Shown here: positions 49,080-58,234 of the stretch, in pieces
How the letters are laid out: every line of letters begins with the position of its first letter
How positions within the stretch are numbered: the stretch's first letter is position 1
Origin: Halonotius pteroides
GTDB taxonomy: Archaea; Halobacteriota; Halobacteria; Halobacteriales; Haloferacaceae
Assembly (NCBI RefSeq): GCF_003605635.1
Contig: NZ_QMDW01000006.1
Coordinates: 1-64,000, forward strand
Direction of reading: 5' to 3'
DNA: 64,000 bases
The notes under the pieces: generated by a model
What the model saw: only the letters and a program-made list of their open reading frames with translations
Told to the model about the DNA's origin: nothing
Database searches by the model: none
Made by a program: the position numbers and the translations under genes

Positions 49080-49580
49080 ATGTCACACGATGCAGCGGTC
49101 GAGGGGATCGGAATGGGCGTCGGTCCCGACGGAACCAACGTCCCCGCCGTCATCCTCACCGCACGCGAGGAGTACCTCCCGATCTTCATCACCAGTGATC
49201 AGGCACAGTCGATCCGCCACTCGCTGTCGGGCGAACCCTTCGAGCGGCCGCTAACCCACGATCTGCTGGTCGAGATGGTCACCGAGTTCGGCGGCGCGAT
49301 CGACGGCGTCCGGATCGACGAGCTGGCCGACGGCACCTTCTACGCCAAGGTTGACGCCGAGCGGTATGTCGACGGCCAACCGGAAACGTTCGCCTTCGAT
49401 GCCCGCCCCAGCGATGCCATCGCCCTCGCCGTCCGCAGCGAGTGTCCGATCACAGTCTCCGATGAGATTCTCGATGCTGCCGGGCGCGATCCAGACGAGA
49501 TCGAGGTCGAAAAGCCGGAACCTGACCGCGACGATGAACTAGTGCCGGATGACCTCTTTTCGGACGACCCAGAGGAGTAG
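49080..49580 (+). CDS. Bifunctional nuclease-domain (BFN, DUF151) protein, 166 aa
   Basis: The core LPIFITSDQAQSIRHSLSGEPFERPLTHDLLVEMV, RIDELADGTFYAKV and FDARPSDAIALAVRSECPI matches DUF151/BFN. The C-terminal tail is very acidic, as often in haloarchaea. Start ATG 49080 excludes an unrelated upstream extension. Biochemical role in archaea is uncertain. Confidence 0.85.
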   Translation: MSHDAAVEGIGMGVGPDGTNVPAVILTAREEYLPIFITSDQAQSIRHSLSGEPFERPLTHDLLVEMVTEFGGAIDGVRIDELADGTFYAKVDAERYVDGQPETFAFDARPSDAIALAVRSECPITVSDEILDAAGRDPDEIEVEKPEPDRDDELVPDDLFSDDPEE

Positions 49581-50723
49581 CTACGCGTCCGGCAATGTTC
49601 CGAGCGTTACGTCAACGACAATCGTTTTGCCATCTCGCAGTACTCGGATCGGGACGGTCTGTCCGGGGCGTGTCTCCAAGGCGAGTACCCGGCTCAACTC
49701 GTCGGTATTGTTGATTTCGCTACCGCCGATGGCCAAAATTACGTCGCCACCGGTCGGAATCGCCGGCGCGCCGGATTGCGGTTGCTCCGGGGCTGGATCA
49801 TCGGGCGAGGGTGGTGTCGGCTCGGTGCCGTTTGCCGGCGGCTCTTCGGTGTCACCGTCGTCAGCATCGGCGTCCGCGTCGCCGCTGTCGGTGATACTCG
49901 GCTGTAAGATCCCGTCGCTGGGGCCGCCGTCAGTTGTTTCGACGACCAACACGCCACGCGGGCGGTCGAGGCCGTTGGCGTCGGCGATCTGCGGTTCGAC
50001 CGTGAGGATCGTCACACCGAGATAGGAGTGATCGTAGCTCCCTGTCGAGCGGAGTTCGGGGATGACACGGGTTGCCAGCTCCGCTGAGACCGCGAAGCCG
50101 ACATTGCCGCCCTGGGAGGCGAAGACGACGCCGGCAACATCGCCCGCGAGATCAACCAGCGGGCCGCCGCTGGAACCGGAGTTGATCTCGGTGTCGGTCT
50201 GGATCGCCGCCGGGATCGAAAACCGGCTAAGCCCTTGGACGGAGCGGCCCCGGGCGCTGACAATCCCCCGCGACAGCGACTCACTGAGGCCGAAGGGCGC
50301 GCCGATGGCGACGACCTCAGCGCCGACCGGCGTCGGCGCAGCCACGAATGACAACGTCTCCGGCACCGACACCGAGGAATCAAGTTCAAGCACCGCCAGA
50401 TCGCTGTGTCGATCCGAGCCGACAACGCTGGCGTCAGCCCACTGACCGTCGGCCAGCCGAACCGTGACCGCAGAGCCGGGGTCGACGACGTGGTGATTCG
50501 TGACGATCGTCCGTGGATCGATCGCAAACCCGGATCCTTGGCCCACCTTGCGGTCGTTTTCGGCGGTATGGACGACGACGATAGCAGGCAGTGCCTCGTT
50601 GTACACTCGGGTGTAGGGGCTCTCGCCGCCCTCGCTGTTAGTCCCTCGCGGCGCGGCACAGCCGGCACCCGCGGCCACGCCCGTCGCAACCGACGCCAAC
50701 AGCGCGCGTCGCGTCTGTTCCAT
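49581..50723 (-). CDS. HtrA/DegP-like serine protease lipoprotein with PDZ domain, 380 aa
   Basis: The N-terminus MEQTRRALLASVATGVAAGAGC has twin arginines and a lipobox ending in C22, so it is probably Tat-exported and lipid-anchored. The trypsin-like triad is H (TNHHVV), D (HSDLAV) and S (GSSGGPLV). The PDZ domain (YLGVTILTVEP to the end) is interrupted by an acidic, proline-rich insert of about 50 residues (DADADADDGDTEEPP). It acts in extracytoplasmic protein quality control. Confidence 0.9.
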   Translation of the reverse strand: MEQTRRALLASVATGVAAGAGCAAPRGTNSEGGESPYTRVYNEALPAIVVVHTAENDRKVGQGSGFAIDPRTIVTNHHVVDPGSAVTVRLADGQWADASVVGSDRHSDLAVLELDSSVSVPETLSFVAAPTPVGAEVVAIGAPFGLSESLSRGIVSARGRSVQGLSRFSIPAAIQTDTEINSGSSGGPLVDLAGDVAGVVFASQGGNVGFAVSAELATRVIPELRSTGSYDHSYLGVTILTVEPQIADANGLDRPRGVLVVETTDGGPSDGILQPSITDSGDADADADDGDTEEPPANGTEPTPPSPDDPAPEQPQSGAPAIPTGGDVILAIGGSEINNTDELSRVLALETRPGQTVPIRVLRDGKTIVVDVTLGTLPDA

Positions 50724-50815
50724 ACATCGGGAGGTGTCGCCGCCGGCAAAAACAGTCCGATCACCGGCGCGGGGCCGACGACCACACTTATTCGTCGCGT
50801 CGGTATAGCTGAGGT

Positions 50816-51277
50816 ATGCCAGTCACCGCCGACCCGCCGGAGCCGCCGACGCTTGAATCGGTCGATCCAAACGAGTACGAGGACGCCGAGGTCGTCGGCG
50901 ACACCGATTACCGACGCGAGGAAATCGAGACGTTTCTGCGGGAAGGCGCGTGGGCCGAGGCCTTCACGCTGTGGGCCACCGACACCGATCTCGACGACGC
51001 AGGCTTCGAGATCGTCGTCGACATCGAGATGCTCCAGGCCTTCGATTTCTTCTGGGACGGGTTTGCCGACCGGGTCGGCTACCATGCCCCCGGTATCCCC
51101 GAAGATTGGAAACAGCGCGATCTCCACCCCGATCTCGACAGCTGGGCGACAGTGTCGGCGATCAACGCCGGCCTGACCGAGCTTGGCCAGCAGGTCTGTG
51201 AGGTGCTGTACGACGAGTATATCGATTGGGAATCGGAGTACGAAGCTCCAGACGATCTGCCGGATTTTGATGACTAA
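50816..51277 (+). CDS. Conserved-looking haloarchaeal protein, 153 aa
   Basis: It is acidic and rich in aromatic residues (FLREGAWAEAFTLWATDTDL, MLQAFDFFWDGFADRVGYHAP). I recognise no characterised domain. Its last codons overlap the start of cobT by 8 bp, so it may be translated together with it. Confidence 0.65.
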   Translation: MPVTADPPEPPTLESVDPNEYEDAEVVGDTDYRREEIETFLREGAWAEAFTLWATDTDLDDAGFEIVVDIEMLQAFDFFWDGFADRVGYHAPGIPEDWKQRDLHPDLDSWATVSAINAGLTELGQQVCEVLYDEYIDWESEYEAPDDLPDFDD

Positions 51278-52334
51278 CGGGTCGACATCGGCTGAGGATG
51301 CCGATCCGATCGCGGTATCGATTCCACCGCTGGACGAATCGGCCCGCGAGACCGCACAAAATCGACAGGCCGAACTGCTCAAGCCGCCCGGCAGTCTCGG
51401 TCGCCTCGAATCGATGGCTGTCGACATCGCCGCCATGCAGGCGACGCCGACCCCAAGTGTCGATCCCGCGGTGATCCTCACGCTGGCGGCCGACCACGGC
51501 GTCACCGCCGAGGGCGTCAGTGCCTACCCGAAATCGGTGACCGCCACGATGGTCGACGCTGTCGCCGGCGGCGACGCCGCGATCAACGCGCTGGCCGGGG
51601 CCACCGATATCACCACCCACATCGTCGATATGGGTGTCGACGGCGACGTGCCGGCGAGTGTCATCGAGCAGCATATCGCCGACGGAACCGCGAACATGGC
51701 AGTCGAGCCTGCAATGACGACCACGCAAGCACGCGAAGCGATCGCTGCCGGGCGGGCACTCGTCGAGGAGCACGCCGCCGAGGCAGGTGTCATCGGCCTC
51801 GGCGATCTCGGGATCGGCAACACGACCGCCAGCGCGGCGATCACCGCCGCGTTGACAGAGACCCCGGTCGAGGAGGTGACGGGGCACGGCACCGGGATCG
51901 ACGAGACAACCCGACAGCAAAAGATCGAAACGATCGAGCGGGCACTGGCGGTGGCCGATCCCACCACCGACGACCCACTCGACGTGCTTCGGTGTGTCGG
52001 CGGCTTCGAGATCGCTGGGCTCGTTGGGGTGACGCTTGCGGCTGCCAGTCGACGGATTCCGGTCGTCGTCGATGGCGTTGTGACAGGCGCAGCCGCCATC
52101 GTAGCCGCCGAAATCAACGAGGGAGTTAACAAGTATCTGCTTGGCTCCCACATGTCGACGGAGCCGGCCCATGCGATCCAGCTTGCTGCCCTCGACGTTT
52201 CGCCCTGTCTCGACTACGAGATGGGGCTCGGTGAGGGCACCGGCGCGGCGGTTGCGATCGGTACCTACCGGGCGGCCTGCCGAGCGCACAGCGAGATGGC
52301 GACGTTTGCTGAGGCCGGCCTCGACAGTGCTTAG
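51270..52334 (+). CDS. cobT: Nicotinate-nucleotide--dimethylbenzimidazole phosphoribosyltransferase (CobT), 354 aa
   Basis: The sequence KPPGSLGRLE near the start, LAADHGVTAEGVSAYP, GLGDLGIGNTTASAAI and the C-terminal LGEGTGAAVAIG with the catalytic glutamate are family hallmarks. It activates the lower ligand base for cobamide assembly. ATG 51270 overlaps the upstream stop. No other cobalamin genes are in the window. Confidence 0.9.
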   Translation: MTNGSTSAEDADPIAVSIPPLDESARETAQNRQAELLKPPGSLGRLESMAVDIAAMQATPTPSVDPAVILTLAADHGVTAEGVSAYPKSVTATMVDAVAGGDAAINALAGATDITTHIVDMGVDGDVPASVIEQHIADGTANMAVEPAMTTTQAREAIAAGRALVEEHAAEAGVIGLGDLGIGNTTASAAITAALTETPVEEVTGHGTGIDETTRQQKIETIERALAVADPTTDDPLDVLRCVGGFEIAGLVGVTLAAASRRIPVVVDGVVTGAAAIVAAEINEGVNKYLLGSHMSTEPAHAIQLAALDVSPCLDYEMGLGEGTGAAVAIGTYRAACRAHSEMATFAEAGLDSA

Positions 52335-52352
52335 GCGTGGTGGTTGAGGTGA

Positions 52353-52763
52353 TCAGCCACCGCCAGTCTGGTAAATCTGTGTCTCGGTGCCGTCCTCGTA
52401 GATCGCATAGACCTCGATCTGATCCTGATCGACGGTTTTCTCCTGGCCGGAGACCTGCAGCGTGTCGAGGAGATTGCCCTCGGTATCACGGATCTCGACG
52501 TAGGCGGCGTCACCGGGGTTTGTCCATGTGACAGTCGTTCCGACCGCAGTCGACTGGGTATCGACCGAGACATCTCTATCAGGAGTGTCATCGTCGGCCT
52601 GATTTTGTTGTAGGCCGCGGTCGTCAAACTCACCGCTAAACACCGCCGCACCGACGACAGCGGCTGTCGAGGAGGTGATAACCAGCAGGATCGCAACGCT
52701 CAGAATGTTGATGATATCGATGACCGCGCGTTCTGACGAACGGTCGGCATGACTGGTACTCAT
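52353..52763 (-). CDS. Type IV pilin-like secreted protein, 136 aa
   Basis: A short basic N-terminus (SSERAVIDI) is followed by a hydrophobic helix INILSVAILLVITSSTAAVVGAAVF, then a hydrophilic, strand-rich acidic part (TWTNPGDAAYVEIRDTEG). This is the plan of archaeal type IV pilin-like proteins processed by PibD. The usual SP-x-IG cleavage motif is weak here, so assignment is tentative. Confidence 0.65.
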   Translation of the reverse strand: MSTSHADRSSERAVIDIINILSVAILLVITSSTAAVVGAAVFSGEFDDRGLQQNQADDDTPDRDVSVDTQSTAVGTTVTWTNPGDAAYVEIRDTEGNLLDTLQVSGQEKTVDQDQIEVYAIYEDGTETQIYQTGGG

Positions 52764-52973
52764 AGACAGGTGTGCTCCCCCGAGCAGCGGCGATTGGTTG
52801 ATGTGAGAAGGCTAGGAGTAAAAACCCACCGGCACGGCTGAACGGGTGGAAAACGGCGAGTCAGCCGTCTTCGGCGTCGATACACGGAACTGCTGGATCA
52901 TTGCGCGAAAACGACAGCCGCCGGCATCGACACAAAGGGAACTGTCATTACCCCGGCGGGCGATCGCCGACAC

Positions 52974-54494
52974 ATGCGAGGCGCGCTCATCGTACTTGAC
53001 GGCTGGGGACTCGGCGATCACGACGGCCGCGATGCGGTGCAGGCGGCCGAGACACCGACATTCGACCGACTGCGCGAGACAGGCGCGTTCGGCACGCTCC
53101 GCACCCACGGCCGACGCGTCGGCCTCCCTGAGGGCCAGATGGGCAACAGCGAGGTTGGCCATCTCAACATCGGCGCAGGCCGAGTCGTCAGACAGGCCTA
53201 CACGCGGATCGTCGACTCGATCGACGACGGCAGCTTCCGCGACAACGATGCCCTCAACGATGCCCTCAGCTACGCCGACGATCACGACGGCGCGGTACAC
53301 CTGCTGGGCTTGGTCAGCGACGGCGGCGTTCACTCGGATATCAGCCACTTCCAAGCACTCATAGAACTCGCCGCCGACCGGGGTGTTGAGGCGGTCACCC
53401 ACGCCTTCACCGACGGCCGGGATACAGCCCCGAAATCCGGCGCGGGCCATCTCGAAACGATCGCCGAAACGGCCGCCGATCACGACACCGGCGGTGTCGC
53501 CACCGTCTCCGGCCGCTACTACGCGATGGATCGCGACGAAAACTGGGAGCGGACGAACCGCGCCTACGATGCGATCGTCAACCGCGAGGCCGACCACGAG
53601 GCCGATACAGCGGTTGCGGCAGTCGAGGACAGCTACGCCCGCGGCGACACCGACGAGTTCATCGAGCCGACGCTGGTGGCCGACCAGCCGGCACTGGCCG
53701 ACGGCGATGCGATCATCTTCGTCAACTTTCGGGCCGACCGCGCCCGCCAACTCGTGCGGACGCTCGCCGACATCGAGCCGGAGTGGTCGGTCGAGACCAG
53801 CCCGCCGGAGACCAAGCTGGTGACGATGACCCAGTACGACAAGACGTTCGGCCTCGATGTCGCCTACCCACCGGAACAGCCCGCGAACACCCTCGGTGAG
53901 GTCGTCGCCGACGCCGGCCTCGATCAGCTGCGACTCGCCGAGTCGGAAAAATACCCCCACGTGACCTACTTCCTCAACGGAGGCCGGGAGATCGAGTTCG
54001 ACGGCGAGCGCCGCGAGATCATCAAAAGCCCCGACGTGCCGACCTACGACCACCAACCCGAGATGCACGCCGAGAGGGTGACCGACACCGCAATCGACAA
54101 CATCGAGCCCGACGACCCCGAGCTGCTCGTTGTCAACTACGCCAACCCGGATATGGTCGGCCACACCGGCAACTACGAGGCCGCCATCACCGCCGTCGAG
54201 ACGGTCGACGAACAGCTTGGCCGGCTTGCCGAGACGATTCAGGCCGCTGGCGGCCATCTCATCGTGACGGCCGACCACGGCAACGCCGACGACATGGGCA
54301 CCGACGCCGACCCCCACACCGCTCACACGTTCAACCCCGCGCCTGTCATCTACATCTCGCCGGATGGCGACGATGGCGGGCAGACGATACGAGACGGCGG
54401 CGCGCTCTGTGACCTCGCGCCGACACTGCTGAAGCTGATGGCACTGCCGACGCCCGAGGAGATGACCGGCGACTCACTGCTTGACGACGCCTGA
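52974..54494 (+). CDS. gpmI: 2,3-bisphosphoglycerate-independent phosphoglycerate mutase, 506 aa
   Basis: The phosphoserine site is EGQMGNSEVGHLNIG. Metal ligands appear in LIVLDGWG and TADHGNADDM, and GRYYAMDRDENWERT is a family signature. It interconverts 3- and 2-phosphoglycerate in glycolysis and gluconeogenesis. Full family length. Confidence 0.95.
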   Translation: MRGALIVLDGWGLGDHDGRDAVQAAETPTFDRLRETGAFGTLRTHGRRVGLPEGQMGNSEVGHLNIGAGRVVRQAYTRIVDSIDDGSFRDNDALNDALSYADDHDGAVHLLGLVSDGGVHSDISHFQALIELAADRGVEAVTHAFTDGRDTAPKSGAGHLETIAETAADHDTGGVATVSGRYYAMDRDENWERTNRAYDAIVNREADHEADTAVAAVEDSYARGDTDEFIEPTLVADQPALADGDAIIFVNFRADRARQLVRTLADIEPEWSVETSPPETKLVTMTQYDKTFGLDVAYPPEQPANTLGEVVADAGLDQLRLAESEKYPHVTYFLNGGREIEFDGERREIIKSPDVPTYDHQPEMHAERVTDTAIDNIEPDDPELLVVNYANPDMVGHTGNYEAAITAVETVDEQLGRLAETIQAAGGHLIVTADHGNADDMGTDADPHTAHTFNPAPVIYISPDGDDGGQTIRDGGALCDLAPTLLKLMALPTPEEMTGDSLLDDA

Positions 54495-54564
54495 GAGCAC
54501 CGCCGGCAGCACAGACTGCCCTGAGAGACGGTACGGTTTTGCCGACCGGCATGCATCCACCTGT

Positions 54565-55293
54565 ATGCCCGATTTTGCGCTCAGTTTTAACGAGTTTGTT
54601 CTCGCCGCCTCGACCGATAGCCTTGCCGACGAGCCGGCGGCCCGCGCACACGCCGACGCCGTTGAGTTCCGACTCGATCTCGCCGACGACCCACTCGATC
54701 AGCTGGCTGGCTACGACGGCGAGCTCCCGATTATCGCCACCAACCGCGCCGCGTGGGAGGCCGGTGGCGCGAGCGATGAGACCGAGCGACTTCGCACACT
54801 GGAGACGGCGCTTGAACACGATGCCGTCGCCGCGATCGACCTCGAATGCCGCGCTCTTGATCGGAGTGTGGCTGCGGCCGATACCGAGACCGCCAAGCAG
54901 GTGCAAACGAGTGCCCGCGAGGCGGGAGTGCCCGTGATCGCCTCGATCCATGACTTTGAGGCAACACCGCCACGCGAAGAGCTGATCGCGCTGTTGGATC
55001 GCGCAGCCGACGCCGGCACAGTCGGCAAACTCGCTGCGACGGCCCACGACCGCGGGGACGCGCTTGCGTTGTTGTCCGCGACCCACGCGGCAACAGCAGC
55101 CGGCAAGACGGTGGCGACGATGGGGATGGGCGCGGCCGGCCAACACACCCGCGCGGTCGCCCCGAGCTACGGCTCAGCGATCGGCTACGCGCCGGTTGAA
55201 GCCGCCGAGGCGACCGCCCCGGGGCAGTACCCGCTTGCGACGCTCCGGGAGTTAGTCGACAGGCTGGCGACGCCGACGAACAACGACGTTTAA
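54565..55293 (+). CDS. aroD: Type I 3-dehydroquinate dehydratase, 242 aa
   Basis: The Schiff-base lysine is in AGTVGKLAATA, the catalytic histidine in ASIHDFEATP, and VEFRLDLADDP and IATNRAAWEAGG form substrate contacts. It removes water from 3-dehydroquinate in the shikimate pathway. ATG 54565 was chosen on similarity. The type II dehydroquinate synthase for the previous step lies 504 bp downstream on the other strand. Confidence 0.92.
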   Translation: MPDFALSFNEFVLAASTDSLADEPAARAHADAVEFRLDLADDPLDQLAGYDGELPIIATNRAAWEAGGASDETERLRTLETALEHDAVAAIDLECRALDRSVAAADTETAKQVQTSAREAGVPVIASIHDFEATPPREELIALLDRAADAGTVGKLAATAHDRGDALALLSATHAATAAGKTVATMGMGAAGQHTRAVAPSYGSAIGYAPVEAAEATAPGQYPLATLRELVDRLATPTNNDV

Positions 55294-55317
55294 CACGGAC
55301 ATGGTCTAATCCGGGGT

Positions 55318-55791
55318 ATGGACAGCGCACGACGACGGGTGTTGGTGACCGCCCTTGTCGCCCTCGCCGGCGCGGTGATCGGCGTCCCGGGGGTCGGCCA
55401 CGCGTATCTCCGTCGCTGGAAACGGTCGCTGCTGTGGCTGACGGTGACGCTTGGGGCGGGAATCTTGCTGCTCAGCTACTACGTGCCGGATCCCTCAACG
55501 CTCGATCCCTTCGATTTCGGAGCTATCCCGATGGAGGTGCGGCTGACCATCTTCGTTATCACAGCCGTCAGCGTTTTCGATGCGACGCTGCTGGCGTATC
55601 TGGACGGCCGATCGACAGCCGGGATCGGCAGCGACGACGAGCCAAGCGAGGATGGAACACGCTCGTGTCCGCACTGCGGCAAGCCGACCGATGCCGATCT
55701 CGACTTCTGTACGTGGTGTACGGAACCGCTCACCACTGAAGCCGAACAGGAACCGCCTGCGGAGCCGACCGCCGACGAACGCGGCCGGTAG
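55318..55791 (+). CDS. Membrane protein with C-terminal zinc ribbon, 157 aa
   Basis: Three hydrophobic segments (VLVTALVALAGAVIGVPG, LLWLTVTLGAGILLLSYYV, LTIFVITAVSVFDATLLAYL) are followed by a zinc ribbon CPHCG...CTWC. The N-terminal helix with GVPGVGHAYLRRW is of a type seen in small haloarchaeal TM2-like proteins. Function is unknown. Confidence 0.75.
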   Translation: MDSARRRVLVTALVALAGAVIGVPGVGHAYLRRWKRSLLWLTVTLGAGILLLSYYVPDPSTLDPFDFGAIPMEVRLTIFVITAVSVFDATLLAYLDGRSTAGIGSDDEPSEDGTRSCPHCGKPTDADLDFCTWCTEPLTTEAEQEPPAEPTADERGR

Positions 55792-55796
55792 CGAAC

Positions 55797-56966
55797 TTAT
55801 TTTTCGATAATGCTCTCTTCGACGGCTTCGCCGAAGTGCCGGGCGACATCCTCGTAGTACAGTAGCATCTCGTCACCGGCTTCGAGATCGGTGACGGCTT
55901 TCCGGCCCTCGCCGGTGGCAACCTTGATCGTCTCGGCGTTCTGCAGCAGCGTCTCGATGCGGTCGCCGTCGATATCCAACTCCACCCGAAACATCGGTCG
56001 CTTCTCGATTTTGACGCGGCCGACAATGGCCTCGCGGGTGTTGCCATCGGTGTCGACGACCTGCACCTTGTCGCCGCTTTTGAGCTCCGAGAGGTATTTT
56101 GTGCCGCCATCAGGCGTCCGCACATAGGCGTGTACCGCGCCGGCGTTGACCCGGAACGGCCGGGAGGCAACATAGGGCGATTCGGCGGTTTCGGCGTGAA
56201 CAAAAAAGAGGCCACGCGACATCGAGCCGATAAGCATCCCCTCGTCGTGATCCATCAGACTGCCCGTGTCGATACAGACCCGATCGGCCATCCCGGCGCG
56301 TTCGACATCAAGCACCTCGCCGTACGTGAGATCGAGCGTTTCACGCTCGGCGGCATCCCGAACCTCGACCGTGTTGTGGATCTCATCGGGGTTGTCGGTG
56401 TCGAGCAGGACGCCATCCGCGCCGAGTTCCAGCGTCTCGAAGGCGGTTTGGGCCTCCTTGGCGGTGGTGACGCCGGCCAGCAGATCGGTCTCCTCGCCGA
56501 TACGGGCGATCAGGTTTTCCAGCGGGATGATCGTCCAATCCTCGCCGATGACGGCGGTGTAGTCGGCGTCTTCGGCGGCGGCCTCGGCGAAGGCCTCGTA
56601 GTTGTCATCGAAGATCCGAACGTACGCGCCCTGCGGGCCGGTGCGACCGCGGCGGAGCGTCGAGAGGTCGGCGGAGCCGGCGAAATCAGCTGGGAGATCA
56701 ACGGTGCCGTCGCCCTCGCCGTCCTTACCGACAAAGTAGGCGTCAGCAGCCGCGCCCTCGCCGGCCGGCTCGGCCTCGTCGAGCATGTCGGCATCCGAGC
56801 GGAAGGCAGCGACGTTGATCGCGCCGAGTTCGCGGACGCGGTTGACATCGGCCTCGTCAACGAGCACCCAGTCGACGCCGGCCTCGATGGCGGTCGTGAT
56901 CCGTTGTTTGCGGGTCTCCCAGTCGCCGACGGTGTCGTCGGCTTTGATCCAGACGGTGCGTGTCAT
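55797..56966 (-). CDS. aroB': 3-dehydroquinate synthase II (archaeal type), 389 aa
   Basis: It starts MTRTVWIKADDTVGDWETRK and has DRVCIDTGSLMDHDEGMLIGS, FRVNAGAVHAYV and YLSELKSGDKVQVVD, matching archaeal DHQ synthase type II, which makes 3-dehydroquinate by oxidative deamination and cyclisation instead of the bacterial AroB route. It pairs functionally with aroD at 54565. Confidence 0.93.
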   Translation of the reverse strand: MTRTVWIKADDTVGDWETRKQRITTAIEAGVDWVLVDEADVNRVRELGAINVAAFRSDADMLDEAEPAGEGAAADAYFVGKDGEGDGTVDLPADFAGSADLSTLRRGRTGPQGAYVRIFDDNYEAFAEAAAEDADYTAVIGEDWTIIPLENLIARIGEETDLLAGVTTAKEAQTAFETLELGADGVLLDTDNPDEIHNTVEVRDAAERETLDLTYGEVLDVERAGMADRVCIDTGSLMDHDEGMLIGSMSRGLFFVHAETAESPYVASRPFRVNAGAVHAYVRTPDGGTKYLSELKSGDKVQVVDTDGNTREAIVGRVKIEKRPMFRVELDIDGDRIETLLQNAETIKVATGEGRKAVTDLEAGDEMLLYYEDVARHFGEAVEESIIEK

Positions 56967-57078
56967 TACCGGGCTGTCGCCGCGCGTCGGCTTGAACATG
57001 GCGGAAGCGGGTGACGTGGGGAGCTACAGATACCGCCTGGTAGCGGAACACAGCCACAGAGGTGATGTGGTGACTGAT

Positions 57079-57507
57079 CTACGAAAACGGATTCTCAGCG
57101 GTATCAAGCCGAGTGATCCCATCGACGCTATCGAAATCATTGTCAAAGGAATAGATGTACTCTATCCCTTCTCGATCCATATATGCTGCAATCGTCGCGT
57201 CACCAAAGGCAAGCCCATCGCGCGTTTTGAAGCGGTCGATTGCGTTGATGAAATCCTTCTGTGCAGCGTGAACGAGTTCGAAACCGGCGGATTGGTTGAG
57301 GCGTGAATACGTATCAACCGCCTTTTGATGGCGTTTCCGGGTATGAATCCAGTTGAGCGTTTCGAGGAGCACGTAATTCGTCACGCGACCAGTCGGCAGC
57401 GTTCCGTGGTCGATCTCGCGGACGATCTCCATCGCACCATCGTGGTGTTGATCATCAGTATCGACCATCCCGATGAGGACACCCGTGTCAACGACTGCGA
57501 CTGCCAT
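57079..57507 (-). CDS. PIN-domain toxin candidate, VapC-like, 142 aa
   Basis: Acidic residues follow the PIN order: AVVDTGVLIG (D), YVLLETLNW (E), LAFGDATIAAY (D), SFDNDFDSV (D). It follows the AbrB-type antitoxin gene with a TAATG overlap. RNase activity is inferred. Confidence 0.85.
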   Translation of the reverse strand: MAVAVVDTGVLIGMVDTDDQHHDGAMEIVREIDHGTLPTGRVTNYVLLETLNWIHTRKRHQKAVDTYSRLNQSAGFELVHAAQKDFINAIDRFKTRDGLAFGDATIAAYMDREGIEYIYSFDNDFDSVDGITRLDTAENPFS

Positions 57508-57764
57508 TACTGGGACTCCGTGACCGTCGGATCGTCTTCATGGCCTGCAACGTCATGTGTCTCGGTTCCACCGCCGCCCATCGCTACCGGTTCGAAATCG
57601 TCGAACGCACCGTATCGCTGTTTGACGACCTCGACGGAGAGGTTCCCCTCGTCGTCAGCCTCCCACCGTAGTTTATCGCCAGCCTCAATGTCGAGCCGGC
57701 GGCGAAGTTCGGCGGGGATCGTGACCATCCCCCGATCGCTGACTTTGGTTTCCTCGACGGCCAT
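57507..57764 (-). CDS. SpoVT-AbrB-type antitoxin, 85 aa
   Basis: VEETKVSDRGMVTIPAELRRRLDIEAGDKLRWEADDEGNLSVEVV is the swapped-hairpin AbrB fold. The acidic C-terminal tail likely binds the PIN toxin. ATG 57764 (MAVEETK) was chosen; an upstream frame lacks similarity. It shares a TAATG junction with the toxin gene. Confidence 0.88.
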   Translation of the reverse strand: MAVEETKVSDRGMVTIPAELRRRLDIEAGDKLRWEADDEGNLSVEVVKQRYGAFDDFEPVAMGGGGTETHDVAGHEDDPTVTESQ

Positions 57765-57960
57765 ACGCAGGAATAGTTCCGCAGCTCGTATACATGTTGC
57801 GCCGCATGTGAAGGAACTATAGAGACGAATCAACACATAGAATACGGATACATCTGAACAGCCAGCTGTTGCTACATGCTACAAACAAACGTCTCAGACG
57901 CTAACGACCTAACTCCAAATCGGTAGCCGCTTTGCTCCTCACGTTTGTTCGTCACAAAAG

Positions 57961-58034
57961 CGGGCTGAGCGCGATTCGAACACGCGACCGACGGATTAAG
58001 AGTCCGTCGCTCTGCCAAACTGAGCTACCAGCCC
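57961..58034 (-). tRNA. tRNA-Lys (anticodon CUU), copy 2
   Basis: Folded on the minus strand: acceptor GGGCTGG/TCAGCCC with one G-U pair, D stem GCTC/GAGC, anticodon stem ACGGA/TCCGT with loop CTCTTAA (CUU), T stem GCGTG/CGCGC with loop TTCGAAT. It is GC-rich like the genome, unlike copy 1. No CCA is encoded. Confidence 0.92.
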
Positions 58035-58234
58035 TCGCCGCTCCGTACCCGTGTCGTTCTAAAAGAGGTTTCCTTTCGTGGACGCCTGCCGGCGGGCCAG
58101 ATCGCCAGCAAATCGTTTGACAGTAACAGCCGGTTGCCGGCAGAGCCGCGGCCTCGGTCGCGTTGGCGGCCGCTGTGGCGGTCATAGAGAAACAAACGGC
58201 ATTAAGTGGTCACCGACGCTGTCTCATAGTAATT

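Noticed and set aside
52812-54326. 504-codon frame antisense to gpmI
   Set aside because: A shadow of the GC-rich gpmI gene; the sense strand has unmistakable phosphoglycerate mutase motifs.
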